Shown here: positions 26,269 through 34,156 of the stretch, piece by piece
Position numbering within the stretch: position 1 is the stretch's first letter
Layout of the letters: each line of letters opens with the position of its first letter
Assembly: GCA_034926675.1 (NCBI GenBank)
Contig: JAYFQW010000009.1
Location: forward strand, 22,142 to 86,141
From: Clostridia bacterium
GTDB taxonomy: Bacteria; Bacillota; DTU025
Length of the DNA: 64,000 nt
Reading direction: 5' to 3'
Made by a program: the position numbers and the translations under genes
The notes under the pieces: generated by a model
The model's database searches: none
The model's input: only the letters and a program-made list of their open reading frames with translations
What the model was told of the DNA's origin: nothing

Positions 26269-27081
26269 ATGCGTGCGGCCCATACTCGCCTTATGCGTCT
26301 GCTATTGATGACCATCGCCCTCACACTTGTCGCAGCCTCTTGCCACGGTGCGCCCCTTACTATCTACTTCAAAGATGGCGCCTACGTGACCTTCGACACC
26401 GACAAGATTGACCGCATGGTATATGCTAGCCCGTCTGGCCAGTCAGCTGCCAGCGCATTGCCGTTCAAGTTCACAACCGTTATCAGCGAAGAGGAGTTCG
26501 AAGACGGACTCGGCTCCGCATGGCTTCCGCTTTCGGCGGCAGGTGGCAACTTCGACCGCTTCGCCAAGGTACGCAACGGATTCGTAGTGGTGGATGTGCC
26601 CGCGGGCAACTGTTGGGGGAAGACAGGTGTGATGTCGGCGGTCCCAGTCGTCACAGTGTCGGCCGACTCCCCGAACACGGTCATAGTCAGGGTCGATCCG
26701 GCGAAAAACGACAGTTTCGTGATATCGTTGTCTCCTGTGCTCTACGCAGATACCTGGCTGCAAACGAACCTGTGGTTTCACTATGCCTCCGCTCAGCCGG
26801 GATCCCCTGCGGGATGCTATTACGCCGACGCACATGGGGCGTTCAAGTATGGCGGAACTGGAGAACTTCGCCCCAACACTCAGTCAGTGCCGGAGTGGAT
26901 AGCCATAACGGTGAGGCCAGGAGCGGCAGATGTTTTCATTCAGGGTGAGGCGTCGCCTGCAACTGGCTCATTCCCGTGGATGACCCCGGGGACGCAGCTG
27001 TATGTGCATATTTTCTCCCACGCACGTGTTGACGGCGGCAGTTCGTTGCTGGCACTCGACTCAGTAACCGTAGTCAAGTAG
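26269..27081 (+). CDS. Secreted hypothetical protein with a partial paralogue at 39.5 kb
   Basis: A 270-residue protein with a signal peptide (LLLMTIALTLVAASCHGAP; the Cys could be a lipobox). A short FKDGAYVTFDTDKIDRMVY segment follows, then a beta-rich domain (about 65-270) with VVVDVPAGNCWGKTGV, a Trp-rich middle and a C-terminal LLALDSVTVVK. The domain resembles a lectin/LamG-like jelly-roll in its pattern, though I cannot assign a family. A homologue lacking the first third lies at 39494-39997. AAGGAG lies upstream of the ATG at slightly long spacing; ATG 26293 is an alternative. Confidence 0.7.
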   Translation: MRAAHTRLMRLLLMTIALTLVAASCHGAPLTIYFKDGAYVTFDTDKIDRMVYASPSGQSAASALPFKFTTVISEEEFEDGLGSAWLPLSAAGGNFDRFAKVRNGFVVVDVPAGNCWGKTGVMSAVPVVTVSADSPNTVIVRVDPAKNDSFVISLSPVLYADTWLQTNLWFHYASAQPGSPAGCYYADAHGAFKYGGTGELRPNTQSVPEWIAITVRPGAADVFIQGEASPATGSFPWMTPGTQLYVHIFSHARVDGGSSLLALDSVTVVK

Positions 27082-27228
27082 ACTCAGTCGCAGGGTGCAC
27101 ACGCTTGGACTTTATGGCGATTTCGTGGATTCTCACCGATTCTCCAATGTCCAGGCGGGACAGAATGGCGTTCTGAGCTGGGTTCATCTCCGTGGGCTGC
27201 ACACGTCGATTGTCGGGGGTTTCGATCT

Positions 27229-27347
27229 TCATCTCCGCTTGTTGGCGGCGAACACCAAGAATCCGCCTGCAACAACCACGATAAGCTGCGCGATGCCGGG
27301 CTTTGTGTGCTGCTCTCTCTCCTTTGCAGACTATCACCTTCTGCCAT
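27229..27347 (-). pseudogene. Small membrane peptide, frameshifted in an AG repeat
   Basis: ATG 27347 is preceded by TAGGAG and starts MAEGDSLQRRE, then runs through a GAGAGAGAG tract. One frame over, the same stretch continues PGIAQLIVVVAGGFLVFAA followed by NKRR and a stop at 27231-27229: a convincing membrane helix with a positive end. The two halves join as a 38-residue peptide if the dinucleotide run has slipped. It follows the zinc-ribbon membrane protein gene by ten bases, so an operon is likely. A sequencing error in the run is an alternative. Confidence 0.4.
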
Positions 27348-27357
27348 GATACTGCTC

Positions 27358-27930
27358 CTACTTCAGAAGCGGGCACTTGCAGCGAAAGCAAATGTCATCT
27401 GAGACATTGTTCTTTGTGCCGCAGGCGGTGCAAAACAGGAAGGTATCCTTTGACTTGTCGTACTTCTCATATCCGCCAAATCCCCTATGATGTCGCACTC
27501 TATCACCGATGTCGAAGTAGTTGAACACAGTGTCGCTGTCTTCGTGTTGGTGTGTGTAAACCTTGCGGTTGTCTCGCTTTACCTTGTACTCATATGCCGT
27601 GTGAGTGGTGTGCGTCTCATTGGTCTTGTCATATGTGCGCCGTTCAAAGACCTGCTTTCCAACTACAACACCATCCCATGTGGTGTCACGACCCCTGCCA
27701 GCAATCTGCAGCAGGGCTATTGCGATGAACATCCCGCCTATGCCCGGCCCGTAGTATAGTGAGTGCGGCATCTCGAGCTGTCCGCTTACGTGCCCATAAA
27801 TCGGGAACGCCACGATCACGATGACAGCCAGTATGGTCGCAAAGATGATCGACCACTTGCTAGGTGCTTTCTGATACCTTGCGAACGCTGGGTCATTGAT
27901 CCTGGGCGAGAATCCTACTGAGCCCTGCAA
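27358..27930 (-). CDS. Membrane protein with C-terminal zinc ribbon
   Basis: About 190 residues from TTG 27930, six bases after GAGAGGAGG; the longer open frame upstream has no support. Two membrane helices occur (WSIIFATILAVIVIVAFPIYG and YYGPGIGGMFIAIALLQIAG), then a soluble domain with VYTHQHEDSDTVFNYFDIGDRVRHH. The tail holds a CTACG ... CFRCKC zinc ribbon. The soluble domain looks like the beta-sandwich of DUF7489-like proteins, but I cannot name it with certainty. Confidence 0.65.
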   Translation of the reverse strand: MQGSVGFSPRINDPAFARYQKAPSKWSIIFATILAVIVIVAFPIYGHVSGQLEMPHSLYYGPGIGGMFIAIALLQIAGRGRDTTWDGVVVGKQVFERRTYDKTNETHTTHTAYEYKVKRDNRKVYTHQHEDSDTVFNYFDIGDRVRHHRGFGGYEKYDKSKDTFLFCTACGTKNNVSDDICFRCKCPLLK

Positions 27931-28083
27931 GATAATCCTCCTCTCTACGATGACATAGCTGCACTTGGATGCGCGCAGTTCCCACCACAATGCGGGATAT
28001 CCGTGAGGGCCGTGACTCGGCGTTTGAATGGCTGCGGCATGGCGAGCAGTGCGCATGAAGATGCCTATTGCCAGGCGATGCTG

Positions 28084-28390
28084 TCACCCGGCGTCAGCGC
28101 GGGCTTGTTTCGACACACGCTCATCGAACTCGATGGTGGTGACCGTGCCGCCCCATTCGCTGACTACCTGTGCCATGCAGGTCGTGGAATAGCCTATGCT
28201 GGTTCCAATCTCCAGTATGAGCGGAGGATGCGTCAGTCGCACGAGTAGTCTGAGTAGTCTAGCCACTTCGTCGGCCACAACAGGGCAATAGTCTCGCAGG
28301 CCTGTCGCCGCCGTATACAGGCTTTGACTAAGCGATGCCCTCTACCTCATAGAGGCATGCAATGTAGTCATGAACGGTCTTGGGGTCCAT
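28084..28390 (-). pseudogene. O-methyltransferase (class I SAM), N-terminal part, frameshifted and truncated
   Basis: ATG 28390 follows AGGAG and encodes DPKTVHDYIACLYEVEGIA before a TAG at 28330-28328. In a neighbouring frame the family sequence resumes: LRDYCPVVADEVARLLRLL, then the SAM-binding motif PLILEIGTSIGYSTTCMAQVV and TVTTIEFDE, ending at a stop at 28084. The rest of the methyltransferase is missing. It is therefore a broken catechol-type O-methyltransferase gene. Confidence 0.75.
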
Positions 28391-28618
28391 GGAGACTCCT
28401 CTGGAGCTCTGACCACGCCATGTCAATCCGAATAATCGCAGAAACCAACAGAGAAGAATGGCAACATGAAGGTTGATGCCGCGAAAACAGAGGAAAGCTG
28501 AAAAGGAAAGGGCTGGTGCTAGCAAGAATCACACATAGGCACAGTAAACACTGTCTGAGTCGGCAGTTTGGATAATGGGCGATGGAACGTCACTGTGAGG
28601 AGTGCAATTCGCTGAACC

Positions 28619-29629
28619 ATGAAGATCACTGAACTGAGAAATGTCATACGAGACTATTCCCAAGAACAGCTTGCATTGTTGGTCACTGAGCTATACAAGG
28701 CGATGCCGAAAGCGGTAAGAGATGAGAAGAACATCGACGCAATAGTGCAGAACCCCGACGCGCAAGCGGTTCGGCGCCTTCGACCGTCGCATGAAGGTTC
28801 CAACCTTTGTTTCGATGATGTGGCCAGCGAGACACGGACGTTCATAGAGAATGCCAGCTGCCAATGCTACTTCGTGCCGAACAGGGTGATTACAAAGGGG
28901 CAGAGACCCAAGTGGAGGTTCATCGTGAGGCGCCTATATGGCAGCTTGGTGCAACTCTCCGCCCAACCGGAGTGCCGTCAGCCCGCGGCCGAACTGGTTG
29001 AACAGCTGTACAAGCTGCTATGCCGTGCGTGCCGTGTAGCATTATTCAGCACCTGCGAACCATTCCGGTCAGTTGGAATTCCGCAGACTGAGTTCTTCAG
29101 CCAAGTGCTTACGCTGAAACGCCAGTATTCGGATAAGAGCCAGTTTGTGCAGGAAGCAGTCGCGCTGGCAGTCAATGGCGGATTAGATGGGTCTACCACC
29201 ACAACCGGCCTCATGCTTGTGTTTCTCGAGTTCCTGCCAATTCCTGATTTGAAACTCCGTGCAATAGCCGCTGCTGAGGAACTGAAGGATCAGATCATGA
29301 ACGAGCGCCAGCAGGCGCGAGATTGGAGTGATCGATATGAAACTGAGGGTAGACTTAATCACCTGACTGAACTGGCCTTTCATTGCTATGCACAGCTGGG
29401 AGAATTCGAGAAGGCTATTGATTACTTTGATGCTCACTGCCTGGAGAATGATGAAGAGGTCAAGTTGTACGTCCTGGCGCAGCTTCTGTTCTACTGCTAC
29501 CAGCAGCCTGAGCTCACTGCCGAGCAGATCAGAAAGGCCATGGCTCGAGGAGTGCGTCCACGCCCGGGACTCATCAAGCTGGCTGGTTCCATAGCGGTGA
29601 ACAAGAAACTGCCGGAGCAGTTGCCGTGA
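28619..29629 (+). CDS. Hypothetical helical protein (possibly DUF6155-like N-terminus)
   Basis: A 336-residue, mostly alpha-helical cytoplasmic protein. It begins KITELRNVIRDYSQEQLALLV, a short repeat-like start that resembles DUF6155 proteins, which is a tentative match. The C-terminal third contains TPR-like helices (HLTELAFHCYAQLGEFEKAIDYF). No catalytic motif is visible. It lies alone between a pseudogene and a convergent methyltransferase, in the accessory island. AT content is higher than in the core region, suggesting acquisition by transfer. Confidence 0.55.
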   Translation: MKITELRNVIRDYSQEQLALLVTELYKAMPKAVRDEKNIDAIVQNPDAQAVRRLRPSHEGSNLCFDDVASETRTFIENASCQCYFVPNRVITKGQRPKWRFIVRRLYGSLVQLSAQPECRQPAAELVEQLYKLLCRACRVALFSTCEPFRSVGIPQTEFFSQVLTLKRQYSDKSQFVQEAVALAVNGGLDGSTTTTGLMLVFLEFLPIPDLKLRAIAAAEELKDQIMNERQQARDWSDRYETEGRLNHLTELAFHCYAQLGEFEKAIDYFDAHCLENDEEVKLYVLAQLLFYCYQQPELTAEQIRKAMARGVRPRPGLIKLAGSIAVNKKLPEQLP

Positions 29630-29748
29630 GATCGCACCTCTACATGTCGGATCGAAATACTAGTTCAGTAATAGCCTGCGTATGGAACGCAGGGTTTTCC
29701 TCTCCGCAGCTAATACGTCAAGAGACCATCCCATAGGCATCGTTACAC

Positions 29749-30375
29749 TCACAAAGGCAGCTTTCTCAGTATGTAGTCGATGTAAACCTGGTGCAGACTC
29801 TCTCCCTGGCACATTCGATCAATGCTTCTCTCCTCTTTGTGAACCACCTGCCAGCATTTGAAGAGGGAGTCCGCTTCTTCGTTCCCATAGAAGCTATGCA
29901 TTACTGGGCCACCTTCTTCTTCCTGTATGAACTGATTGGCCCCGACTTCATTTCCAACCCCAAAGAGATCGTCCTGGATCGAGAGCAGATTGATGAAGGC
30001 CAGTCCTTCGGGCTTGAGCACCCGGCGCATCTCATCAACTGACCTGGAGATATCGGGCTTCGTCATGTGGAAGATAGAGTTGTACGAATAGACGAATCCG
30101 AAGCTGCAATTAGGGAACTCAAGCTGTCTCATATCACCCGGCGAGATGTTCAAGTTCATGCCGTAGGCTTTAGAGTAGTTGTTCGCCTCTCGAATGGCAT
30201 CTTCAGACATGTCTATGCCAGTCGTCCGGTAGCCGCAGCAGTAGAAGAGGGATAGGGGAGGCAGATCTCCTCCGGCTCCGCAGTCCAACACCGTCCGCTC
30301 ACCGTCCGTCTGCTCTGCCCAGAAGAGGAACTTGTACACGGGGTACGCACGAATCACGGGCATCACCGGCGTCAT
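29749..30375 (-). CDS. Class I SAM-dependent methyltransferase
   Basis: About 208 residues from ATG 30375 with GGAGTGA seven bases upstream; the upstream open frame to 31023 is antisense to the exonuclease gene and not real. Motif I is TVLDCGAGGDLPPLSLF, followed by GYRTTGIDMS (motif II), a GDMRQLEF acidic loop and the YNSIFHM motif. This is a small-molecule type methyltransferase (Methyltransf_11-like). The substrate is unknown. It ends with a helical segment, DYILRKLPL. Confidence 0.78.
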   Translation of the reverse strand: MTPVMPVIRAYPVYKFLFWAEQTDGERTVLDCGAGGDLPPLSLFYCCGYRTTGIDMSEDAIREANNYSKAYGMNLNISPGDMRQLEFPNCSFGFVYSYNSIFHMTKPDISRSVDEMRRVLKPEGLAFINLLSIQDDLFGVGNEVGANQFIQEEEGGPVMHSFYGNEEADSLFKCWQVVHKEERSIDRMCQGESLHQVYIDYILRKLPL

Positions 30376-30652
30376 AAGAATCACTCCATATCCAGATACG
30401 GAAGCCATTGACATGCGGCATCGGGCAGTCGATTTCGTCCAAGCTTCATCGCCGCACTGTTTACTATCGGCGTGGTTCGACAATCGGCCTCCAGCACCTG
30501 CCTCACTCTGTCGGCAGAGGACCGATATACTGTGCGCAAGTATGGGCTGCTCTCCCGCTCGCTGCTGGGACATGTCGAATGCAGGAAAGCGATGCACTCT
30601 CCCAGAAGTAACATGCCATCTAGCTCTTTCGATTGTGTTTAGGGGGACGTGC

Positions 30653-31420
30653 ATGGATCTGATGATTGACGCGGATATTCTGGCCTGCCAGTACGCGTAT
30701 GCATATGAAGCAACACGGGGCTGGGATGCGGACGGGGCTCTCGATATGGATGGCGCAGTATGGGACGACGCGGGCTGGGCCATTTCCGGGTTCGATTCCG
30801 CAATCGAGCGAATGCTGAGGGAAACGAGGACGGAGAAGGCGCTCCTATGCTTCACCGGTCTGGACAATTTCAGGTATTCCATACTGCCCACATACAAGTC
30901 AAACCGCCGGGGAAAGCCTAAGCCCGTGTTGCTCGATGCGCTCATCGAGCACTCGCGGCAGGTGTGGGATTGCAAGGAAGAGGACTGCCTAGAGGCAGAC
31001 GACGTCATGGGAATCATGGCCACTAGGTCTCCGGGAAGCTATGTCATTGCCACCACCGATAAGGACTTAAGGCAGATACCTGGGACTCACTACAACTGGA
31101 GAAAGCGACTTGCAGAAGAGGTCACGACGTGTGCAGCCGATTACTGGTTCCATTTTCAGGTTTTGGCAGGGGATTCGACCGACGGTTACTCTGGATGCCC
31201 CGGGGTGGGCGTATGCAAGGCCAAGGCGATCCTCGAGGGAGCAGGAGAGGATCCCTGGGCTTCGATTGTCACGGCGTTCGAGTCGAAGGGGTTTGCAGAG
31301 GAGGACGCGCTGATCCAGGCCAGGGTGGCCCGTATCCTTCGATGCGGTGATTACGACTTCAGACGGCGCAAACCTATATTGTGGCGGCCAGGCCCAGAAG
31401 GCGCCCGACCTGATAGGTGA
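30653..31420 (+). CDS. Phage-type 5'-3' exonuclease (FEN/T7 gp6-like)
   Basis: About 255 residues from ATG 30653 with AGGGGGA seven bases upstream. Acid residues of the FEN active site are visible: LMIDADIL at the N-terminus, KEEDCLEADDVMGIMA and ATTDKDLRQI in the middle. A helix-hairpin-helix follows (GDSTDGYSGCPGVGVCKAKAIL). This is the organisation of stand-alone phage exonucleases rather than the PolA N-domain. Neighbouring phage genes are missing, so it is probably a remnant or has been adopted by the host. Its 3' end overlaps feoB by 47 bp. Confidence 0.78.
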   Translation: MDLMIDADILACQYAYAYEATRGWDADGALDMDGAVWDDAGWAISGFDSAIERMLRETRTEKALLCFTGLDNFRYSILPTYKSNRRGKPKPVLLDALIEHSRQVWDCKEEDCLEADDVMGIMATRSPGSYVIATTDKDLRQIPGTHYNWRKRLAEEVTTCAADYWFHFQVLAGDSTDGYSGCPGVGVCKAKAILEGAGEDPWASIVTAFESKGFAEEDALIQARVARILRCGDYDFRRRKPILWRPGPEGARPDR

Positions 31421-33254
31421 TGACCGCAAGCGTCCATCCAAGCACGAGTGGATATGCCACCGCAAAGGCGGTCCACGCCCGCGAGCCGGTCTCGCGCCGG
31501 ATGGCGGCTATCGTGGCGATGCACGGTACGTATGTCAGCGACATCACCATGAAGGCGTAGGCCGAAAGGGGCGTCCAGTTGGCCTGGATCGCGCCGGCCA
31601 CGCCCGTCTCTCCCGTCCCATACAGAACTCCGAGGGTGCCAACTATCAGTTCCTTGGCTATAGCTCCGAAGAACAAGGCCGCTGCAGCCTGCCACGTCCC
31701 GAAGCCGGCGGGTTTGAATATTGGGGCAATGGCGCTGCCTATCTGTCCTATCAGCGAGTCTGGGCTGCCCGGGGCGGCGCCCACGGGCAGGTTGGACAAC
31801 GCCCACACCACGACCACCGCCATTAAGATGACTGTGCCGGCCTTGTGAAGAAACTCCTTGCCTCTCTCCCACGTCTGCAGCAGAACCCCTGATATCCTGG
31901 GCATTCGGTATGGCGGAAGCTCCATCACGAATGTGGACGAGACATCAGGTTTGATGAAGACGCTCAACACTCTGGCCACGACCGCGGCCAGCGCCACGCT
32001 CAGTGCGTATAGGGAGAAGACTACGAGCCCGCGGCGCTCGGCGAAGAAGACGCCAGCAAACAAGACGTATACCGGCAGCCGCGCTGAACACGAGATCAGC
32101 GGGTTGACGAGTATCGACACTAGCCTGTCGCGCGGGCTATCGAGGCTGCGCGTTGCCAGGATGCCGGTGACGTTGCACCCGAAGCCCAAGATCATTGGGA
32201 TGAAAGCCTTGCCGTGGAGCCCAACGGCGCCCATGAATCTGTCGGAGATGAGAGCGGCTCGCGCCATGTACCCGACATCTTCGAGCAGCGAAATTGCGAA
32301 GAACAGCAGGAATATGGGGGGCGCGAACTCGAACAGCGCCCCTAGGCCCGCGATCACGCCGTCTGCAACGAAAGCGACCACGATCTTTGGCGCACCAGCC
32401 GCCCCCAACGCGCGCGCGGCCCAGGCGCCGAAGGTTCCGATTACGCCTCCAAGCCCGCCCGCGATGGGCGCACTCAGCGAGAATGTGAACTGGAACATGG
32501 CCCACACCACGCCGAAGAAGATGGGGTAGGCAAGCCACGGATTGAGCACTATGCGGTCGATCCGTTGAGACGGCGACTCCGCGGCGCGGTCGGGAGCGGT
32601 CGTGATGACCGACTGGGCGATTTCGGCTGCCAGCTTGTAGCGGCGCTCAGTGGCCAGGTCGTGCGACTCGATCGCCGGGCTTGACTCGATAGAATGTTCT
32701 GACTCCCGGCCCTGTTTCGGGGAACCGTCTTCCATGCGCCGGGCCGAGACGGCAGCGAACGCCGCGTCGAGCAGGTCGTCGATGCCTTTGCCGCGGACCG
32801 CCACCGTGGGCACGACCTCGACTCCCAGGGCTTTCGATAACCCTTCTACGTCTATGTTGAGGCCGAGTGCCTCCGCCTCGTCGAACATGTTGAGTGCCAG
32901 CACAAGATGCGTGCCCATCTCGAGCATCTGAATTGTGAGGTAGAGGTTCCTTTCAAGATTGGTGGAGTCCACCACGTTGATCACTACGTCGGGCCGTTCA
33001 CGCATGATGAAGTCGCGCGCGATGGTCTCGTCCAGCGCCTGCGAACCCAAGCTGTAAGTGCCGGGCAGGTCGACTATGAGCGCGGACACTCCGTGTCGAG
33101 TCACGCGCCCTTCTTTCTTCTCGACTGTGACTCCAGGCCAGTTGCCTACGTGCTGGTGGGCGCCTGTTATGGCGTTGAAAAGGGCAGTCTTGCCCGAGTT
33201 GGGGTTGCCTGCGATGGCTATCACAGGCGCCGTGCGCGAAATGGAATCGATCAT
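31374..33254 (-). CDS. feoB: Ferrous iron transport protein B
   Basis: About 626 residues from ATG 33254 (GGAGGG ten bases upstream; the in-frame TTG 33272 overlaps that site). The GTPase domain has G1 GNPNSGKTALFN, G3 DLPGTYSLGS and G4 LNMFDEAE. The membrane part includes GFGCNVTGILATRSL and CSARLPVYVLFAGVFF, the two gate motifs, then about eight helices. It is at the short end for FeoB. It imports Fe2+ across the cytoplasmic membrane. It lies downstream of feoA and a DtxR regulator in one operon and overlaps the convergent exonuclease gene. Confidence 0.95.
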   Translation of the reverse strand: MIDSISRTAPVIAIAGNPNSGKTALFNAITGAHQHVGNWPGVTVEKKEGRVTRHGVSALIVDLPGTYSLGSQALDETIARDFIMRERPDVVINVVDSTNLERNLYLTIQMLEMGTHLVLALNMFDEAEALGLNIDVEGLSKALGVEVVPTVAVRGKGIDDLLDAAFAAVSARRMEDGSPKQGRESEHSIESSPAIESHDLATERRYKLAAEIAQSVITTAPDRAAESPSQRIDRIVLNPWLAYPIFFGVVWAMFQFTFSLSAPIAGGLGGVIGTFGAWAARALGAAGAPKIVVAFVADGVIAGLGALFEFAPPIFLLFFAISLLEDVGYMARAALISDRFMGAVGLHGKAFIPMILGFGCNVTGILATRSLDSPRDRLVSILVNPLISCSARLPVYVLFAGVFFAERRGLVVFSLYALSVALAAVVARVLSVFIKPDVSSTFVMELPPYRMPRISGVLLQTWERGKEFLHKAGTVILMAVVVVWALSNLPVGAAPGSPDSLIGQIGSAIAPIFKPAGFGTWQAAAALFFGAIAKELIVGTLGVLYGTGETGVAGAIQANWTPLSAYAFMVMSLTYVPCIATIAAIRRETGSRAWTAFAVAYPLVLGWTLAVITYQVGRLLGLAATI

Positions 33255-33310
33255 AATACGTTGGCCCTCCAAATGTGATATGTATGCTGCAAGAAATAGT
33301 AGACGTAGTC

Positions 33311-33328
33311 AGTTAGGGCCAACTAACT
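33311..33328. promoter_or_regulatory. Inverted repeat between feoA and feoB, candidate metal-regulator site
   Basis: AGTTAG-GGCCAA-CTAACT is an interrupted palindrome in the 126-bp gap. Its TTAGG and CTAAC halves resemble DtxR/IdeR boxes, and a DtxR-family gene is at the head of the operon. Regulatory use is inferred. Confidence 0.4.
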
Positions 33329-33380
33329 TTCGGCCCGTAAAAATGGTCCCCCCGTGGGACAGCGTCCACCGTTCATGCAT

Positions 33381-33761
33381 TCAGGTGCCGTTGCGTCTGC
33401 CGCGCCAGCGACGCACACCTCGCCTTGGGTGTCCTGAGCAGGGACCGCTGGGGGGCAGGGCGCCAGACTTGCGATGCCTGTGCGGACCCTGGCAGGAAAG
33501 AGCGCATGCTGAACCGGGGCAGGGGCTAACAGTGATGCCTGCGGCTTCCGCCCGTCTGAGTCCGAGACGGCATCCTCGGGCACATATAATGATGGGATCG
33601 CCCAGAGGAGCGGCGCCTTCGAGGCGGACTTCGGTGCCGGGCGTCAAGCCCATGTCCATAAGCCTGCATTTGAGCGGACCCGGGCAGCCGATGCCGACAA
33701 TCTTGCCGCGCGCTCCCGGGTCGAGCTCGTCCAGTGATGTTGCCCTTCCACTGTTGTTCAC
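33381..33761 (-). CDS. feoA: FeoA-type SH3-like protein with Cys/Pro-rich tail
   Basis: About 126 residues from GTG 33761, which overlaps the TGA of the regulator gene and follows GGGAGG. Residues 7-75 form a normal FeoA domain: LDELDPGARGKIVGI, RLMDMGLTPGTEVRL and ITV at the end. FeoA proteins are usually about 75 residues; here some 50 extra residues rich in Cys, Pro, Arg follow (PCPGSACALSCQ ...). The tail may be a metal-binding addition or a read-through after a frameshift. FeoA stimulates FeoB. Confidence 0.82.
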   Translation of the reverse strand: MNNSGRATSLDELDPGARGKIVGIGCPGPLKCRLMDMGLTPGTEVRLEGAAPLGDPIIICARGCRLGLRRAEAAGITVSPCPGSACALSCQGPHRHRKSGALPPSGPCSGHPRRGVRRWRGRRNGT

Positions 33762-34156
33762 CGGTCGGCCTCCCTTTCCATGAAGTCTATCATGCCCGTC
33801 ATAGTCTCTTTGCTGACTACGTGTTCTATTTGACACGCATCTTCCTCAGCCACCGTCTCGTCCACGCCCAGTACAGAGATGAGGAAAGATTTGATGGCCC
33901 GGTGCCTCTTGCAAACGGCTCGAGCTGCATTTTGCCCGTCCTCTGTGAGGTAGACTGGCCCGTATTTCTCCCGCATGATCAGGCCATGGTCGACTAGGAG
34001 GCCCATTGCCTGGTTGACGCTAGCCTTGGCCACTCCGAGCCTCGCGGCTATATCGGTAGTGCGCACGCCTTCATCGTCGCCGGCCAGCACCAACACTGCT
34101 TCCAAGTAGTCCTCTAGAGAGGGAGATATCTGGGCTCTGGGCTTGCTTGCAACCAA
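33758..34156 (-). CDS. DtxR/MntR-family metal-dependent regulator
   Basis: About 132 residues. The winged-helix part shows SPSLEDYLEAVLVL, TTDIAARLGVAKASVNQAM and KYGPVYLTEDGQNAA; the metal/dimer domain has RHRAIKSFLISVLGVDE, DACQIEHVVSKETM, with Glu-Cys-His type ligands of MntR/IdeR. The start is probably TTG 34156 after a GGGGGT site. Its stop overlaps the feoA start (GTGA), so the three genes are translationally linked. It should sense Fe2+ or Mn2+ and control feoAB. Confidence 0.88.
   Translation of the reverse strand: MVASKPRAQISPSLEDYLEAVLVLAGDDEGVRTTDIAARLGVAKASVNQAMGLLVDHGLIMREKYGPVYLTEDGQNAARAVCKRHRAIKSFLISVLGVDETVAEEDACQIEHVVSKETMTGMIDFMEREADR

Noticed and set aside
23735..27081. 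Toxin-immunity (polymorphic toxin) reading of the secreted gene set
   Set aside because: No recognisable toxin domain or pre-toxin motif is seen in the C-terminus; kept only as an uncharacterised set.
29749..31023. Longer version of the methyltransferase reaching 31023
   Set aside because: The upstream half is antisense to the exonuclease gene and has no methyltransferase sequence; GGAGTGA supports the start at 30375.
31858..32529. Long plus-strand frame inside feoB
   Set aside because: It is a shadow of the conserved FeoB membrane domain; high-GC sequence leaves long antisense frames open.
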